A stretch of DNA of 64,000 nt from Oribacterium sp. C9. Lineage in GTDB: Bacteria; Bacillota; Clostridia; Lachnospirales; Lachnospiraceae. Under the pieces are notes generated by a model, which saw only the letters and a list, made by a program, of their open reading frames with translations, made no database searches and had not been told where the DNA came from. The translations under genes and the position numbers were made by a program. How positions within the stretch are numbered: position 1 is the stretch's first letter; each line of letters begins with the position of its first letter. The DNA lies in contig NZ_MUHW01000023.1 in NCBI RefSeq assembly GCF_002007235.1, positions 1 to 64,000 on the forward strand. The letters are read 5' to 3'. Shown here piece by piece: positions 23,724 to 33,305 of the stretch.

Positions 23724-24710
23724 ATGCAAAGAGATGAATTAATTAATATTTTCAGACTTCTTATCTCCATTGTTTCCGGTGAAGGGCGTGGAGAGGCTCT
23801 TTTTGGTTCAGAAATTTCCGTGGTGGAGGCTGCCTTTGACCGTGCATTAAGCGGCTGGACCTTTCCTATGGTATATCTGGAATTCCCCCTTATGGGCAAA
23901 CCCTGCTGTGATCTGGGGGCAGGCTATGGTGAGGAGCTTTTCAGATACGGAACCCTTCCGGATGCTCAGGCTTTCGGTTATAGAAAAGCCCTTGATTACT
24001 TCGCCACAATTTCAGGGAAGAAAGCGGCTTTTGGATACTCAATGGATCTGAGCCGAGGAGATACTGAACGGGCAGGTCTCTATCTTCAACATTGCGGGAA
24101 TTATGATCTCATAGGGCCATTTCTCAGCGCCTGCGGCGAAGAAGCGAGGATCCCGCATTATATGACTGTCAGTGAACGTTTGGGAAAGTCCTGGCAGAGT
24201 GATTACATTGCTTTTTTTCCCGGGCGCCCTGGAACACCGACCCGTCTCGGTGGCTATGCATTTGGAAGTGATGATTTAAGAGATCTCTTTAATCTGGCAG
24301 GTTTTACAGCATGGGAGACTGACATGATCGAACTATGCCGGGAACTAAGTACGTTGTGCAAGCCGGCGGACTATCAGTTCGACATACTTTCAGACGGCAC
24401 ACTATCAGATGATTTCGGAATTGCTTTCTCTTTCGGCTCGCAATCACGCCCGAAGATCGTAGCGGAGTCTCTCAGGTCGGGCCCAGGGGCGAAGCTTATG
24501 AAAAAACTTCAGGAAATCCGGCTTATAGATGATCGCTGGAAGATGCTCCCAGATACGGTGTTTGCCCGTGCGTTGCCATTTAAAGCTGATGATGGAAGCG
24601 AGAAGCTTATAGCTTTGGCCGTATTGTTGAATATGGTAAAAATAAAATTCAAGGCAGGAATTCCACGAAGTGTAAAATTTTATATCGCTCTCGAGGCTTC
24701 TGAGCTTTAG
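23724..24710 (+). CDS. unrecognised 328-residue protein of the RiPP cluster
   Basis: I do not recognise the family. The protein is soluble, has no signal peptide and no membrane segment. Features seen are EFPLMGKPCCDLGAGYGEEL near residue 52, which superficially resembles a methyltransferase glycine loop but lacks the following motifs; FFPGRPGTPTRLGGY around residue 166; and an acidic second half. It lies between the precursors and the radical SAM enzyme on the same strand, so it is most likely part of the pathway, as a second maturation enzyme, chaperone or immunity protein. The ribosome site is weak. The start at 23724 is the first in-frame ATG. Confidence 0.65.
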   Translation: MQRDELINIFRLLISIVSGEGRGEALFGSEISVVEAAFDRALSGWTFPMVYLEFPLMGKPCCDLGAGYGEELFRYGTLPDAQAFGYRKALDYFATISGKKAAFGYSMDLSRGDTERAGLYLQHCGNYDLIGPFLSACGEEARIPHYMTVSERLGKSWQSDYIAFFPGRPGTPTRLGGYAFGSDDLRDLFNLAGFTAWETDMIELCRELSTLCKPADYQFDILSDGTLSDDFGIAFSFGSQSRPKIVAESLRSGPGAKLMKKLQEIRLIDDRWKMLPDTVFARALPFKADDGSEKLIALAVLLNMVKIKFKAGIPRSVKFYIALEASEL

Positions 24711-24720
24711 GCTCTACAAC

Positions 24721-24780
24721 TTAGTGAACCTTATCATGAAGAATGGACTGGCGGTTGCGATTAAGTTGATCTGTTCATGC
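24721..24780 (+). pseudogene. degraded third precursor end
   Basis: The sequence after the 328-residue gene contains GGTTGCGATTAAG and then CTGTTCATGC. This matches the stop-codon region and 3' flank of precursor 1 (TGCGGTTAAAC, then CTGTTCATGC) and precursor 2 (TGCGGTTAAG, then CTGTTCCTGC). The frame in register ends ...EEWTGGCD, similar to the GCG and TCG ends of the cores. No leader remains. Confidence 0.45.
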
Positions 24781-24826
24781 TCTGAATTGAACACATTTCT
24801 GACTGAATGTTGCGGAAAGGATGGCT

Positions 24827-26161
24827 ATGGAAAACACAAATTCCCAAAGGACTGCAGGAGAAGCCGGCTGGCGTCTCTCTCGCTATAATCTGAGCATGCC
24901 GGCTCCGGAAGGTGATGGTTATCTGATAGCAAATCTCTTAAGCGGCAGCTGTAGGATCTATAACCTTGCGGAGTGTTATCTGCTTTCGACATTTGCAAGC
25001 CTGGATGAACACCATCCAATTATTGCAGATTTTGCGAAGGCAGGCCTGATAGTAAATTTTGATGAACTTGCCGCAATTGAAGCCAGAAGTCGTGCGATCA
25101 CCGGATTTTCGAACAGCCTGAGTTTAACTATTTGTCCGACCATGGGCTGTAATTTTGACTGTCCCTATTGTTTTGAAAATCATGGTCATGGGAAAATGAG
25201 CAGGAAGACTCAGGATGAGATCGTCGATCTGGCTCGTCGTATGCTTGAGCAAAGCCGTGCAGAACGTTTTTTTGTTTCATGGTTCGGCGGAGAGCCTCTT
25301 CTGGTTCCGGAGATAATTGAGAGTCTGTCTGAACGATTTATGTCTTTGGCTGAAGAACTTAAAGTGGAGTATACAGCAAGGATATTAACAAATGGTTATT
25401 TTCTGTCTAAAGCTAATATAGCCATGTTAAACCGTGTAAAAGTAAACCGTGCTTCCATAACCTTGGACGGGATAGGCTCCGTACACGATAGAACCAGGCA
25501 CCTGGTGAATGGTGAAGGAACTTTCGGTGTCATCACTGAAAATCTTCGTAATCCTATGCCTTTTTCTGTCTCCATAAGGCACAATGTCAGCGCTGAAAAT
25601 GCAGAGGATTACGAAAGATTCAGGTTGTTTTTGGAAGAGCTTTCTGCTGAGACAGGCAATCGCCTGATATTTACACCTGCACTTGTAAAGGATAATCCTG
25701 CATCAAAGAAGAGAGGGGCATGTTTTCGTCCACTCCTTGACGAGAGGGCTGCACATATAGAAGCTCTCAAGTATTCGGCAAGAATGACCAGTTTTATCTA
25801 CTGCGGAGCACCGAATATCTGGGATCTCGGCATCGATGATAAAGGCAGGCTATATAAATGCTGGGAGGTGATGACTATGCCGGAGTTCAGTTTTGGTACG
25901 GTTAGCCGCTGGGATCCTGCAAATCCCATTTATACCGCTGACAGACCTGATCTTTTCACCAGTTTTATAAATGCTTCACTTCCGCTGGAAAACGATGAGT
26001 GCCGTGCCTGTATATGGCTGCCTCATTGTCTCGGAGGCTGTCCCTATGAGCGTCTTTATTCTCACGTCAGATGTCCCTTATACAAAGATGATCCTGAAAG
26101 ATTTCTCCGTACATTTTGGAACAGATGGCACATTAAGACATCAGATAAAACAGCAAAATAG
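24827..26161 (+). CDS. radical SAM/SPASM peptide maturase
   Basis: This enzyme has 444 residues. The N-terminal ~90 residues resemble the peptide-recognition region of RiPP radical SAM enzymes (GDGYLIANLLSGSCRIYNL). The radical SAM core has CNFDCPYC (CxxxCxxC, about residues 108-115) for the 4Fe-4S cluster and SAM. The C-terminal SPASM region has Cys in FIYCGAP, YKCWEV, CRACIWLPHCLGGCP and RCPLYKDD for auxiliary clusters. Such enzymes install thioether, C-C or epimer modifications in precursor cores. GGAAAGG lies six bases before the chosen ATG at 24827 (another ATG at 24821). It is the last gene of the cluster and is followed by a strong terminator. Confidence 0.9.
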   Translation: MENTNSQRTAGEAGWRLSRYNLSMPAPEGDGYLIANLLSGSCRIYNLAECYLLSTFASLDEHHPIIADFAKAGLIVNFDELAAIEARSRAITGFSNSLSLTICPTMGCNFDCPYCFENHGHGKMSRKTQDEIVDLARRMLEQSRAERFFVSWFGGEPLLVPEIIESLSERFMSLAEELKVEYTARILTNGYFLSKANIAMLNRVKVNRASITLDGIGSVHDRTRHLVNGEGTFGVITENLRNPMPFSVSIRHNVSAENAEDYERFRLFLEELSAETGNRLIFTPALVKDNPASKKRGACFRPLLDERAAHIEALKYSARMTSFIYCGAPNIWDLGIDDKGRLYKCWEVMTMPEFSFGTVSRWDPANPIYTADRPDLFTSFINASLPLENDECRACIWLPHCLGGCPYERLYSHVRCPLYKDDPERFLRTFWNRWHIKTSDKTAK

Positions 26162-26205
26162 AAATAAACAGCCGGTATTATGAGCACATTTAATTTCTAT
26201 CAGAA

Positions 26206-26255
26206 AAAAGGGTCCAAATATCTCACAAATCGTCGAGATATTTGGACCTTTTCCT
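26206..26255. terminator. bidirectional terminator between RiPP cluster and GH31 genes
   Basis: A perfect 14-bp stem GGTCCAAATATCTC (26211-26224) / GAGATATTTGGACC (26235-26248) is preceded by AAAAAA and followed by TTTT, so it serves the two convergent units. Confidence 0.9.
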
Positions 26256-26264
26256 GTTTTTCTT

Positions 26265-28778
26265 TTATTCGTCTTCGGTCATTCCTATGAGGTCGAACTT
26301 CTCCTTGGAGATAACTACCTCAAAGTCATCTTTCTTTGGTACAGGGAACTTAACCCAGATGGTACGGTCTGACATATTATAGTACCAGCCGGACTCTGCG
26401 GCGTCATAGGCATCCCTGATGATGAAACGTGGAATCTGCTCTCCGTCGAGAGTAGCCCAGTATGCGCCCTTTTCCTTGCTGACAAGCTTTATCATCATGG
26501 TTTCAAGAGTTGAAGGATACTCTCCCTCTTTCCTGAAGCGGATCTTCGTTCTGTCTCCTGCCTTCACTGTGATTTCGGTCTTTGCAAAGATTCCCTTTTC
26601 GAAATCCTCCGTATGTCCGTCATCATCGTAAAGTGTGAATGCGGCATCAGCCTCTCCGCCAACAAATACGTCGAGGTGCTTCATGGTATCTCTCAGGATA
26701 TGTTTAACATCCTCAGTTGTTGTGAAGATTCCGTTTCCTCTCAGGAACATCGGAATGGATGATGCATCAACAGGAATTTCTATTTCCTGTCCGCCCTCAT
26801 AAGCCTTGAGTTTGTCGTTCATGTCATACCATGTAGAGCCCTTTGGAAGGTAGAGTTTTCTGGTTACAGCGCCCTTTTCGAGAACATTGGCAACAAGGAT
26901 ACTGCTGCCGTACATAAAGCTCAGGCTCTCGTCAGTGTAGCAGCGCTTATCCTCAGGGAACTCAAGGAACAGCGGTCTCATGACAGGCATTCCTGTCTCA
27001 TGGGCCTCAGCCATAAGTGAGTAGAGATACGGGAACATCCTGTAACGAAGATGGTAAGCCTCTCTCACATAAGGAATGTTTTCCTCATACATCCATGGCT
27101 GGGTTACAGTGTTGTCATTGTTTGCAGAGTTGATGGTAAATCTCGGCTGGAAGATTCCGTTCTGAATCCAGCGAAGAAGCAGCTCACTTTCAGGAGCCGG
27201 ACCTGCGAAACCTCCGATGTCGCAGCCCATGTTAGCACAGCCGGAAAGTCCCATGCCCATGATTGTGGCAACATTGAACTTGAGAGTGCGCCAGTCTGTC
27301 AGATTGTCTCCGCCCCAGACCTGAGCATAACGCTGTATGCCGGCATATCCCGCACGGTTTATGATATACGGTCTCTCACCTGGATAAACGTCCTTAATAG
27401 CCTGCTTTCCAAGGAAAGCCATAAGATTCGAATGAAGGATCTTCAGCTCTGCCATGGTGCCACCGAGGCCCTCTCTGTCGCAGTAAGCATCTCTGTCTTC
27501 GACACCATCCATCTCACAGTTGTCATTCCAGACCGTCTTGGTGCCTTTTTTAAGAATGTTTTCTTCCAGCAGCTTCTTCCATGCATTACGTCCCTGAACA
27601 CTTGTAAAGTCGATGAAACGGCCTTCACCACCCCACCAGCGTCCGTAATAATCAGCCTTTCCGTCGGGAGTCTTGATGAAAGCATTCTCCTTCTCGAAGT
27701 ACTCGATGTAAGGATGATGCTTAAGTATTCCCGGCTTCAGGTTAGGGATGACATTGATCCCGCGACGGTTCATCTCTTCGAAGAACTTCTCCGGCTGAGG
27801 AAATCTTCTCCTGTTCCAGTTGAAAACATATCTCAGATTGTCCTCTTCGCCGCTTGAATAACCGCTGGCTAGCCAGAAGTTGTCGATAGGGATATCTTCC
27901 TTCTCATGCTTGTCGATGACCTTGTATATCTCCTGATCACAGTCCTTCTCCAGCTCCGCATAATACATGGTGGAAGCGCAATAACCAAGTGACTGCTTGG
28001 TCGGCATCGCCATACGTCCCGTGAGTCTGGTGTAGAGATCCAGTACCTTCCCCATATCAGGACCGTTCATTAGAAAGAGGTCAATGTCTCCGCCGTCAGT
28101 CTGGTAATAGCTGTAACGGTCCCAATAACCTGAGATCTCCTCTCCCATATCGAAGAGACAATCATAGGAATTGTGATAGAAAAGACCGAGAGCATGAAGA
28201 TCGTTCTCGTTCACTCTGATGTAGAACGGGATGTGCTTGTACATGGGATCGCCCTTCTCCGGGTCATGACCGATAGCATCCTTCGGTGACATTCTGAGAC
28301 GTCTTCCCTTCTTGTCGAGATAGCCTGTCTTCTCACCGAAGCCGTAGAAGTGATCCTTATCTCTGTCCATCTTGTTGTAGTGATAAAGTCTTCCAAGCTG
28401 ATCCTTCTCAAAGGCTCTCTCCGCAAGATCTGAGTAGATCAGCTTTCCATCTCTTGTGTAGAGACGGAAAGAGAAGGGCTTCTTAAGGAGATGAAGCTCA
28501 AGAGTCTCTGTTTTGAAAACAAGCTCCTTTTCCTTTTCCTCACAGGGAACATCAAGAGCCGTTATTCTCTTTCTTTCCCCGGATAGGAGCTCATCCATGG
28601 CATCCTCCCAGGCAGTTGTTACAAGAGTATAGGATCTCTCAGGGAACTTACGGTCAAAAGAAACTCTGATTCTGATGAGATCCGAAGTCATAAAAACAAG
28701 CATCACATCCGCCGCATCACCGTGGATGATGTAGCCGTTTTCTGTTTTCTCTATTGATTCAAATTGTCTTAACAGCAT
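26265..28778 (-). CDS. GH31 family alpha-glycosidase (first of two)
   Basis: This 837-residue glycosidase has the GH31 (beta/alpha)8 barrel. The nucleophile region is KTVWNDNCEMDG, where the Asp of WNDN is catalytic. The acid/base region is QVWGGDNLTDW, followed by GLSGCANMGCDIGGFAG and NSANNDNTVTQPW. Beta-sandwich domains precede and follow the barrel. There is no signal peptide, so it acts inside the cell on imported oligosaccharides. GH31 covers alpha-glucosidases, alpha-xylosidases and sulfoquinovosidases; the motif alone does not decide. It lies 20 bp after a second GH31 gene, in the same transcription unit. Confidence 0.92.
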   Translation of the reverse strand: MLLRQFESIEKTENGYIIHGDAADVMLVFMTSDLIRIRVSFDRKFPERSYTLVTTAWEDAMDELLSGERKRITALDVPCEEKEKELVFKTETLELHLLKKPFSFRLYTRDGKLIYSDLAERAFEKDQLGRLYHYNKMDRDKDHFYGFGEKTGYLDKKGRRLRMSPKDAIGHDPEKGDPMYKHIPFYIRVNENDLHALGLFYHNSYDCLFDMGEEISGYWDRYSYYQTDGGDIDLFLMNGPDMGKVLDLYTRLTGRMAMPTKQSLGYCASTMYYAELEKDCDQEIYKVIDKHEKEDIPIDNFWLASGYSSGEEDNLRYVFNWNRRRFPQPEKFFEEMNRRGINVIPNLKPGILKHHPYIEYFEKENAFIKTPDGKADYYGRWWGGEGRFIDFTSVQGRNAWKKLLEENILKKGTKTVWNDNCEMDGVEDRDAYCDREGLGGTMAELKILHSNLMAFLGKQAIKDVYPGERPYIINRAGYAGIQRYAQVWGGDNLTDWRTLKFNVATIMGMGLSGCANMGCDIGGFAGPAPESELLLRWIQNGIFQPRFTINSANNDNTVTQPWMYEENIPYVREAYHLRYRMFPYLYSLMAEAHETGMPVMRPLFLEFPEDKRCYTDESLSFMYGSSILVANVLEKGAVTRKLYLPKGSTWYDMNDKLKAYEGGQEIEIPVDASSIPMFLRGNGIFTTTEDVKHILRDTMKHLDVFVGGEADAAFTLYDDDGHTEDFEKGIFAKTEITVKAGDRTKIRFRKEGEYPSTLETMMIKLVSKEKGAYWATLDGEQIPRFIIRDAYDAAESGWYYNMSDRTIWVKFPVPKKDDFEVVISKEKFDLIGMTEDE

Positions 28779-28798
28779 TATGTTTCTCTCCAGTTTCT

Positions 28799-31294
28799 TT
28801 ACATACCTATAAGGTCAAAATCCTCAAATGACACCTTAAGTGTGTAATCCTCGCTCGGATTCTCATACTTCACTTCCACACTTCTCTTGGTCTGGCTGTA
28901 GTACCAGCCCTCTGTAGCCTTGTCGAACTGATGACGGTTCAGGAAATGCCTGAGCTTTCTTCCGGAAAGACTTACCCAGTATGGGCTTCTCTCCTTCTTA
29001 ACCATTTCAACCTTCACAGTCCTGATGCTGTCCTCATAGTCACCCTCCCGTGAGAAGCTTAGATCCACAACACTCTTTCCCTTCATAGATATCTTTGTTG
29101 TGAGGTACTTTCCCTTCTCATAGTCATTGGAAACACCGTCATCCTCGTACATGCTGTACTCTCTGTCTTCTCCCGGAACTACGGTGAGAAGAATATCTGT
29201 AACCTTATCCTTCTCCATGCTCATAAGCTGATTCTCAGCCTTCGGCACGATGGCACCCTCTCTCAGGAACATAGGAATGGATGACATATCGACAGGTATC
29301 TCTATGGTCTGTCCGCCTTCATAGCAGCGGAAGTTGTCGTTCCAGTCGTACCACCGGTTTCCGGCAGGAAGATAGACACGGCGTGTGGCAGCGCCCTTTT
29401 CCAAAACATTGGCAACCAGGATATCCCTTCCGAAAAGGAAATCAAAGCTATTCTCATATACCTCAGGATCGTTCTGGTATTCATAAACCAGAGCTCTCAT
29501 CACAGGTGCACCTGTCAATGTCGCTTCCTTCTCAAGTGAGTAAAGGTACGGCGCAAAACGGTAGCGGAGGAGAATTGCATCTCTCACGAGGTCCGTTGAA
29601 TTGTGGAACATCCATGGCTCAGTCACGGTGTTGTCATTGGAAGCAGAATGAATGGAGAATCTTGCCTGGAAGATACCCTGCTGCACCCAGCGGACGAAAA
29701 GCTCTTCCTCAGGAGCAGGACCTGCAAAACCTCCGATATCAGCGCCCTCGTTTGGCTGACCGCTTAACCCCATACCTGTGATAATGGGGATGTTGTACTT
29801 CAGTGTCTGCCAGCTTGTGTAGTTATCACCGCACCATGTCTGGGCATAATGCTGAATTCCGGCACTTCCCGAACGGCATACTGAATACGGACGTGCTGAT
29901 GGATCATTCTCCCTTACAGCATCGTTTGAAAGCTTGCACATAAGAGTGCTCATGATAGGCTTTAGCTGTCCGATGGTACCGCCCTTTCCGTCGAAATCAA
30001 CGATATCATCCTTGTCCATGAGGCTGTCGTACTCGCAGTTGTCGTTCCAAATGGAATCTGTACCCACCTCGATGAGCGCCTCCTTCATGTATTTCTTCCA
30101 GAGCTCCCTTGCCTCCGGCTTAGTGTAATCCCAGAAGGCACCTTCGCCTCCCCACCACATGCCGATGGCGGTCTTTTTCGGGTCCTTTGAATCCTTAACG
30201 AAAACATCTCCCTTTTCGAACTCCTCGAAATAAGGATGCATGAGGAGTATGCCCGGCTTTATGTTCGGAACATTCTGAGCTCCCTTCTCATTCATTGCGT
30301 GGAAGTAGGCCTTTGGATCCTTGAATCTCTCCTTGTTCCATGTGAAGACACAACGCTTGTTCTGATAGCTTGTGTAGCCTGATGAAAGATGGAATCCGTC
30401 TATAGGGAATCCCTCCTCATGAACTGTATCGATGAAATCGAGAACAGCATCATCACTATCCTTCTCGAGTTCAGGATAATACATGGAAGAACCCTGATAG
30501 CCCATTGCACGCTTAGGAAGAAGTGCCGGACGACCTGTAAGCTCTGTATACTGATCAACCACCTTTTTGATGGTGCCACCGGCAAGAAGGAACATGTCTA
30601 TATCTCCGCCGTCTGCCTGCCAGTAGGCATATCTAGGCCAGTAATTGGACTTCTCACAGCCCATGTTGAACACAGACTCATAGAAGTTATGGAAGAAAAC
30701 TCCCACTGCCTGCTTTGAGTCTCTGTCGAGACGGATGAAGAAAGGAATGTGCTTGTAAAGGGTATCCATCTTCTCGGCATCATATCCCATGGCATCCGTA
30801 GCACGCTGGCGAAGGAAGGTCTTGTTTTTATTGATTCCTCCCACCTTCTCACCGAATCCATAGAAGCAGTCATCCTCCTTCATACGGAAATATGAAGTGA
30901 TTCGGCGGTTTGAATCAAGTGTGAAGGGGCAGAGCTTTTCTGTACTGTACAGAACCACGCCCTCAGAATCCTTAAGCTCTATAGTAATAGGGGATTTTCC
31001 TATGCGTAAGCTAAGCTTTCCTGTTTCAAAAAGGAGTTCACTCTCACTCTCCGTAAATTCCGGCTCCACCGGCTCCACTCTCTTTCTTTCACCTTCAAAT
31101 AAAGGATCCAGACGATCCTCCCATGCTGTCTTCATCAGCACATAGGATTCTTCAGGAAACTCATGGGAGAAGGAAGCTCTTAAACGGATCAGGTCATCAC
31201 TAAGGAAGTACAGCTTGATGTCAGCATTATCCGTATGGATCAGATAAGCACCATTGATTTTTTCTATATTTTTGACTTTTGAACAGATTTCCAT
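28799..31294 (-). CDS. GH31 family alpha-glycosidase (second of two)
   Basis: This 831-residue paralogue of the neighbouring enzyme starts at the ATG at 31294, preceded by AGAGG; an upstream in-frame start at 31354 would lie in the terminator loop. The catalytic regions are DSIWNDNCEYDS (nucleophile Asp) and QTWCGDNYTSW (acid/base Asp), with GLSGQPNEGADIGGFAG. It has no signal peptide. The pair is moderately diverged over the whole length, so they probably have different linkage or chain-length preferences within one substrate. The TRAP transporter genes upstream suggest that a charged or acidic oligosaccharide is imported for these enzymes. Confidence 0.92.
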   Translation of the reverse strand: MEICSKVKNIEKINGAYLIHTDNADIKLYFLSDDLIRLRASFSHEFPEESYVLMKTAWEDRLDPLFEGERKRVEPVEPEFTESESELLFETGKLSLRIGKSPITIELKDSEGVVLYSTEKLCPFTLDSNRRITSYFRMKEDDCFYGFGEKVGGINKNKTFLRQRATDAMGYDAEKMDTLYKHIPFFIRLDRDSKQAVGVFFHNFYESVFNMGCEKSNYWPRYAYWQADGGDIDMFLLAGGTIKKVVDQYTELTGRPALLPKRAMGYQGSSMYYPELEKDSDDAVLDFIDTVHEEGFPIDGFHLSSGYTSYQNKRCVFTWNKERFKDPKAYFHAMNEKGAQNVPNIKPGILLMHPYFEEFEKGDVFVKDSKDPKKTAIGMWWGGEGAFWDYTKPEARELWKKYMKEALIEVGTDSIWNDNCEYDSLMDKDDIVDFDGKGGTIGQLKPIMSTLMCKLSNDAVRENDPSARPYSVCRSGSAGIQHYAQTWCGDNYTSWQTLKYNIPIITGMGLSGQPNEGADIGGFAGPAPEEELFVRWVQQGIFQARFSIHSASNDNTVTEPWMFHNSTDLVRDAILLRYRFAPYLYSLEKEATLTGAPVMRALVYEYQNDPEVYENSFDFLFGRDILVANVLEKGAATRRVYLPAGNRWYDWNDNFRCYEGGQTIEIPVDMSSIPMFLREGAIVPKAENQLMSMEKDKVTDILLTVVPGEDREYSMYEDDGVSNDYEKGKYLTTKISMKGKSVVDLSFSREGDYEDSIRTVKVEMVKKERSPYWVSLSGRKLRHFLNRHQFDKATEGWYYSQTKRSVEVKYENPSEDYTLKVSFEDFDLIGM

Positions 31295-31315
31295 AACTAT
31301 CCTCTCAATTTTGGG

Positions 31316-31370
31316 TATAAAAATACAGCCTGCACTTCTTTGGTCTATCGACATCGTAAATGCAGGCTGT
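31316..31370 (-). terminator. terminator between the TRAP genes and the GH31 genes
   Basis: A perfect 10-bp stem ACAGCCTGCA / TGCAGGCTGT is followed on the minus strand by ATTTTTAT, 105 bp after the DctM stop. The GH31 pair needs either readthrough or its own promoter. Confidence 0.75.
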
Positions 31371-31475
31371 GTTCATAATATGATTTATCTTGCCATTTAA
31401 ATCTACTGCCCGGAACCTGCCCGCGCCAAAGTACAGTTACCGGCAAAATATGAACTCACAGCTTGATAATGCTTC

Positions 31476-32795
31476 TTACCACCAGAAGCTCGGTACAAGT
31501 CCGCAGAGATACGGGATAAGCAATGTGAATATCGGCATAAATGTTACGAGAAGCAGCGCTAAAACCATGGCTGCGAACATCTTTACGATATACTTCGTTA
31601 CACCTTCTATACCTACCTTGGCGATTCCGCAGCCAACGAAGAGGCAGGAACCTACAGGAGGAGTTACTGAACCTATACCCATGTTCATGATGAGCATGAC
31701 ACCGAAATGTACATCACTCATTCCAACGCTTCTTGCTATAGGAAGGAAGATCGGTGTGAAGATCAGAACCGCAGGAGTGAGATCCAGAAACATTCCCATG
31801 ATAAGGAGGAAGAGGTTCATGATGAACAGGATCACATAGCGGTTATTGGAAATGCTCATGAGTCCGGCACTTATGGCTGCAGGAATTCCTGTATAGGACA
31901 TAACGTAGGACATGATGGAGCTGGAAGCGATCAGGAAAAGAATGGTGGATGAGCTTACCATGGTGTCTGCAAGGAGCTCATAAAATTCCCTGGCATGAAG
32001 CTCTTTATAAACTATTCCCAGGGCTCCACAGTAGAGGCAAAGTACGACCCCGGCCTCTGTCGCTGTGAAGAATCCAGCAAGGATACCGCCCATAACTATG
32101 ATTACCGCAAGAAGTGAAGGGATGGCATCAAAGGCAACCTTCCATGGAGACTCTGTCTCTACGATGGTGGAAGACTTGTATCCCATTTTCTTTGCCATGA
32201 TGATGGCGATACCTGCTACGAAAACACCAAGCATGATACCCGGAATGTAACCGCCCATGAAAAGAGCTGCTACTGAAACTCCTCCGGCTGTGATTGAATA
32301 AAGGATCAGCGGTCCGGATGGCGGAATCAGGATTCCTGTAGGAGCTGAACAGATATTAACTGCTGCAGAGTAGTTAGGATCATATCCTTCATCCTTCTCA
32401 AGTGGTCCCATGATGGAGCCCATAGCTGAAGCTGCTGCAACGGAAGATCCTGAAACTGCTCCGAAGAACATGTTTGCAAGTACGTTTGTTGCTGCAAGAT
32501 ATCCCGGAACCTTTCCAACGAAAAGACGTGCAAATCGAACGAGACGCTTTGCGATACCGCCCTTGTTCATGATATTTCCGCCCAGTGAGAAGAAAGGAAG
32601 TGCCAGAAGTGAGAACGAATCAACACCTGAGAAACAACGCTGAGCTGCTGTCAGACTGAAGATGGAGAAATCCATTCCGCTTGCAAGAGCTGTTATGATA
32701 GAAGCTATGCCGATGCCGGCAGAGATAGGAACACCTCCGAGAAGCATCACGAAGAAAGAACCAAACAGAAGAACTGTTGCCTGTATAACGCCCAT
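31476..32795 (-). CDS. TRAP transporter large membrane subunit DctM (locus 1)
   Basis: This 439-residue protein has about 12 membrane segments of the DctM family. It has the typical start (FGSFFVMLLGGVPISAGIG), the conserved PSGPLILYS loop and a late FGVMLIMNMGIGSVTPPVG. It is the ion-coupled translocation channel of a tripartite transporter and works with the DctP binding protein and DctQ. Its ATG overlaps the DctQ stop codon (TAATG), so both are translated in coupling. Confidence 0.95.
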   Translation of the reverse strand: MGVIQATVLLFGSFFVMLLGGVPISAGIGIASIITALASGMDFSIFSLTAAQRCFSGVDSFSLLALPFFSLGGNIMNKGGIAKRLVRFARLFVGKVPGYLAATNVLANMFFGAVSGSSVAAASAMGSIMGPLEKDEGYDPNYSAAVNICSAPTGILIPPSGPLILYSITAGGVSVAALFMGGYIPGIMLGVFVAGIAIIMAKKMGYKSSTIVETESPWKVAFDAIPSLLAVIIVMGGILAGFFTATEAGVVLCLYCGALGIVYKELHAREFYELLADTMVSSSTILFLIASSSIMSYVMSYTGIPAAISAGLMSISNNRYVILFIMNLFLLIMGMFLDLTPAVLIFTPIFLPIARSVGMSDVHFGVMLIMNMGIGSVTPPVGSCLFVGCGIAKVGIEGVTKYIVKMFAAMVLALLLVTFMPIFTLLIPYLCGLVPSFWW

Positions 32796-33283
32796 TATTC
32801 CTGTCCCCCATTCTTTTTATTCTTCTTCATAAACATCTGTGCATATTTAAGAACTCTTGCGATTATGATAAATACCCCTGATAATGGCAAAATCGCATAT
32901 AGAGTCTTAAATGGGATACGCATAACCGATGAATAGTTGGTAGCATTACCCTGAAGCTTTGCGCCACCCATAACGAAAACATATACTACGAAGAAAATGA
33001 TAGCTGCCTCGATGAAGATATTGAGAGCGAGCTTAAAAGCACCCTTCGACTTTTTAGTCACCAGATCCAGTGCCAGATGCTGGTCTTTATAAAAGCAGTA
33101 AGCTGAACCGATAAATGAAGCCCAAATGAGAAGATATCTCAAAAGCTCATCTGTAAAGGTAGATGGATCTTTCAGAACCCATCTAGTGAATATCTGCCAT
33201 GTTCCGAAGGCAAGCAGCCCGAACATGGCTGCTGCCATCAGAAAACGCATGACAAGTGTCAGATACTTATCTATTTTTTCCAA
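32795..33283 (-). CDS. TRAP transporter small membrane subunit DctQ (locus 1)
   Basis: This protein of about 162 residues has four membrane segments. It contains the family motifs WQIFTRWVLKDPSTFTDELLRYLLIW and FVMGGAKLQ, broken here only by conservative changes; the first motif is the DctQ signature. I prefer the TTG at 33283 (LEKIDKYLT), nine bases after GGAAGG, to the TTG at 33301. It lies between dctP and dctM and links the two in the complex. Confidence 0.9.
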   Translation of the reverse strand: MEKIDKYLTLVMRFLMAAAMFGLLAFGTWQIFTRWVLKDPSTFTDELLRYLLIWASFIGSAYCFYKDQHLALDLVTKKSKGAFKLALNIFIEAAIIFFVVYVFVMGGAKLQGNATNYSSVMRIPFKTLYAILPLSGVFIIIARVLKYAQMFMKKNKKNGGQE

Positions 33284-33305
33284 AACGATCCATCCTTCCA
33301 ATCAA

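Noticed and set aside
23880-23940. Methyltransferase glycine loop (CCDLGAGYG) in the 328-residue protein
   Set aside because: Other methyltransferase motifs are missing and the surrounding sequence does not look like a Rossmann fold, so I did not name it a methyltransferase.
27051-27857. Open frame of 268 codons opposite a GH31 gene
   Set aside because: It is an antisense shadow without signals for translation.
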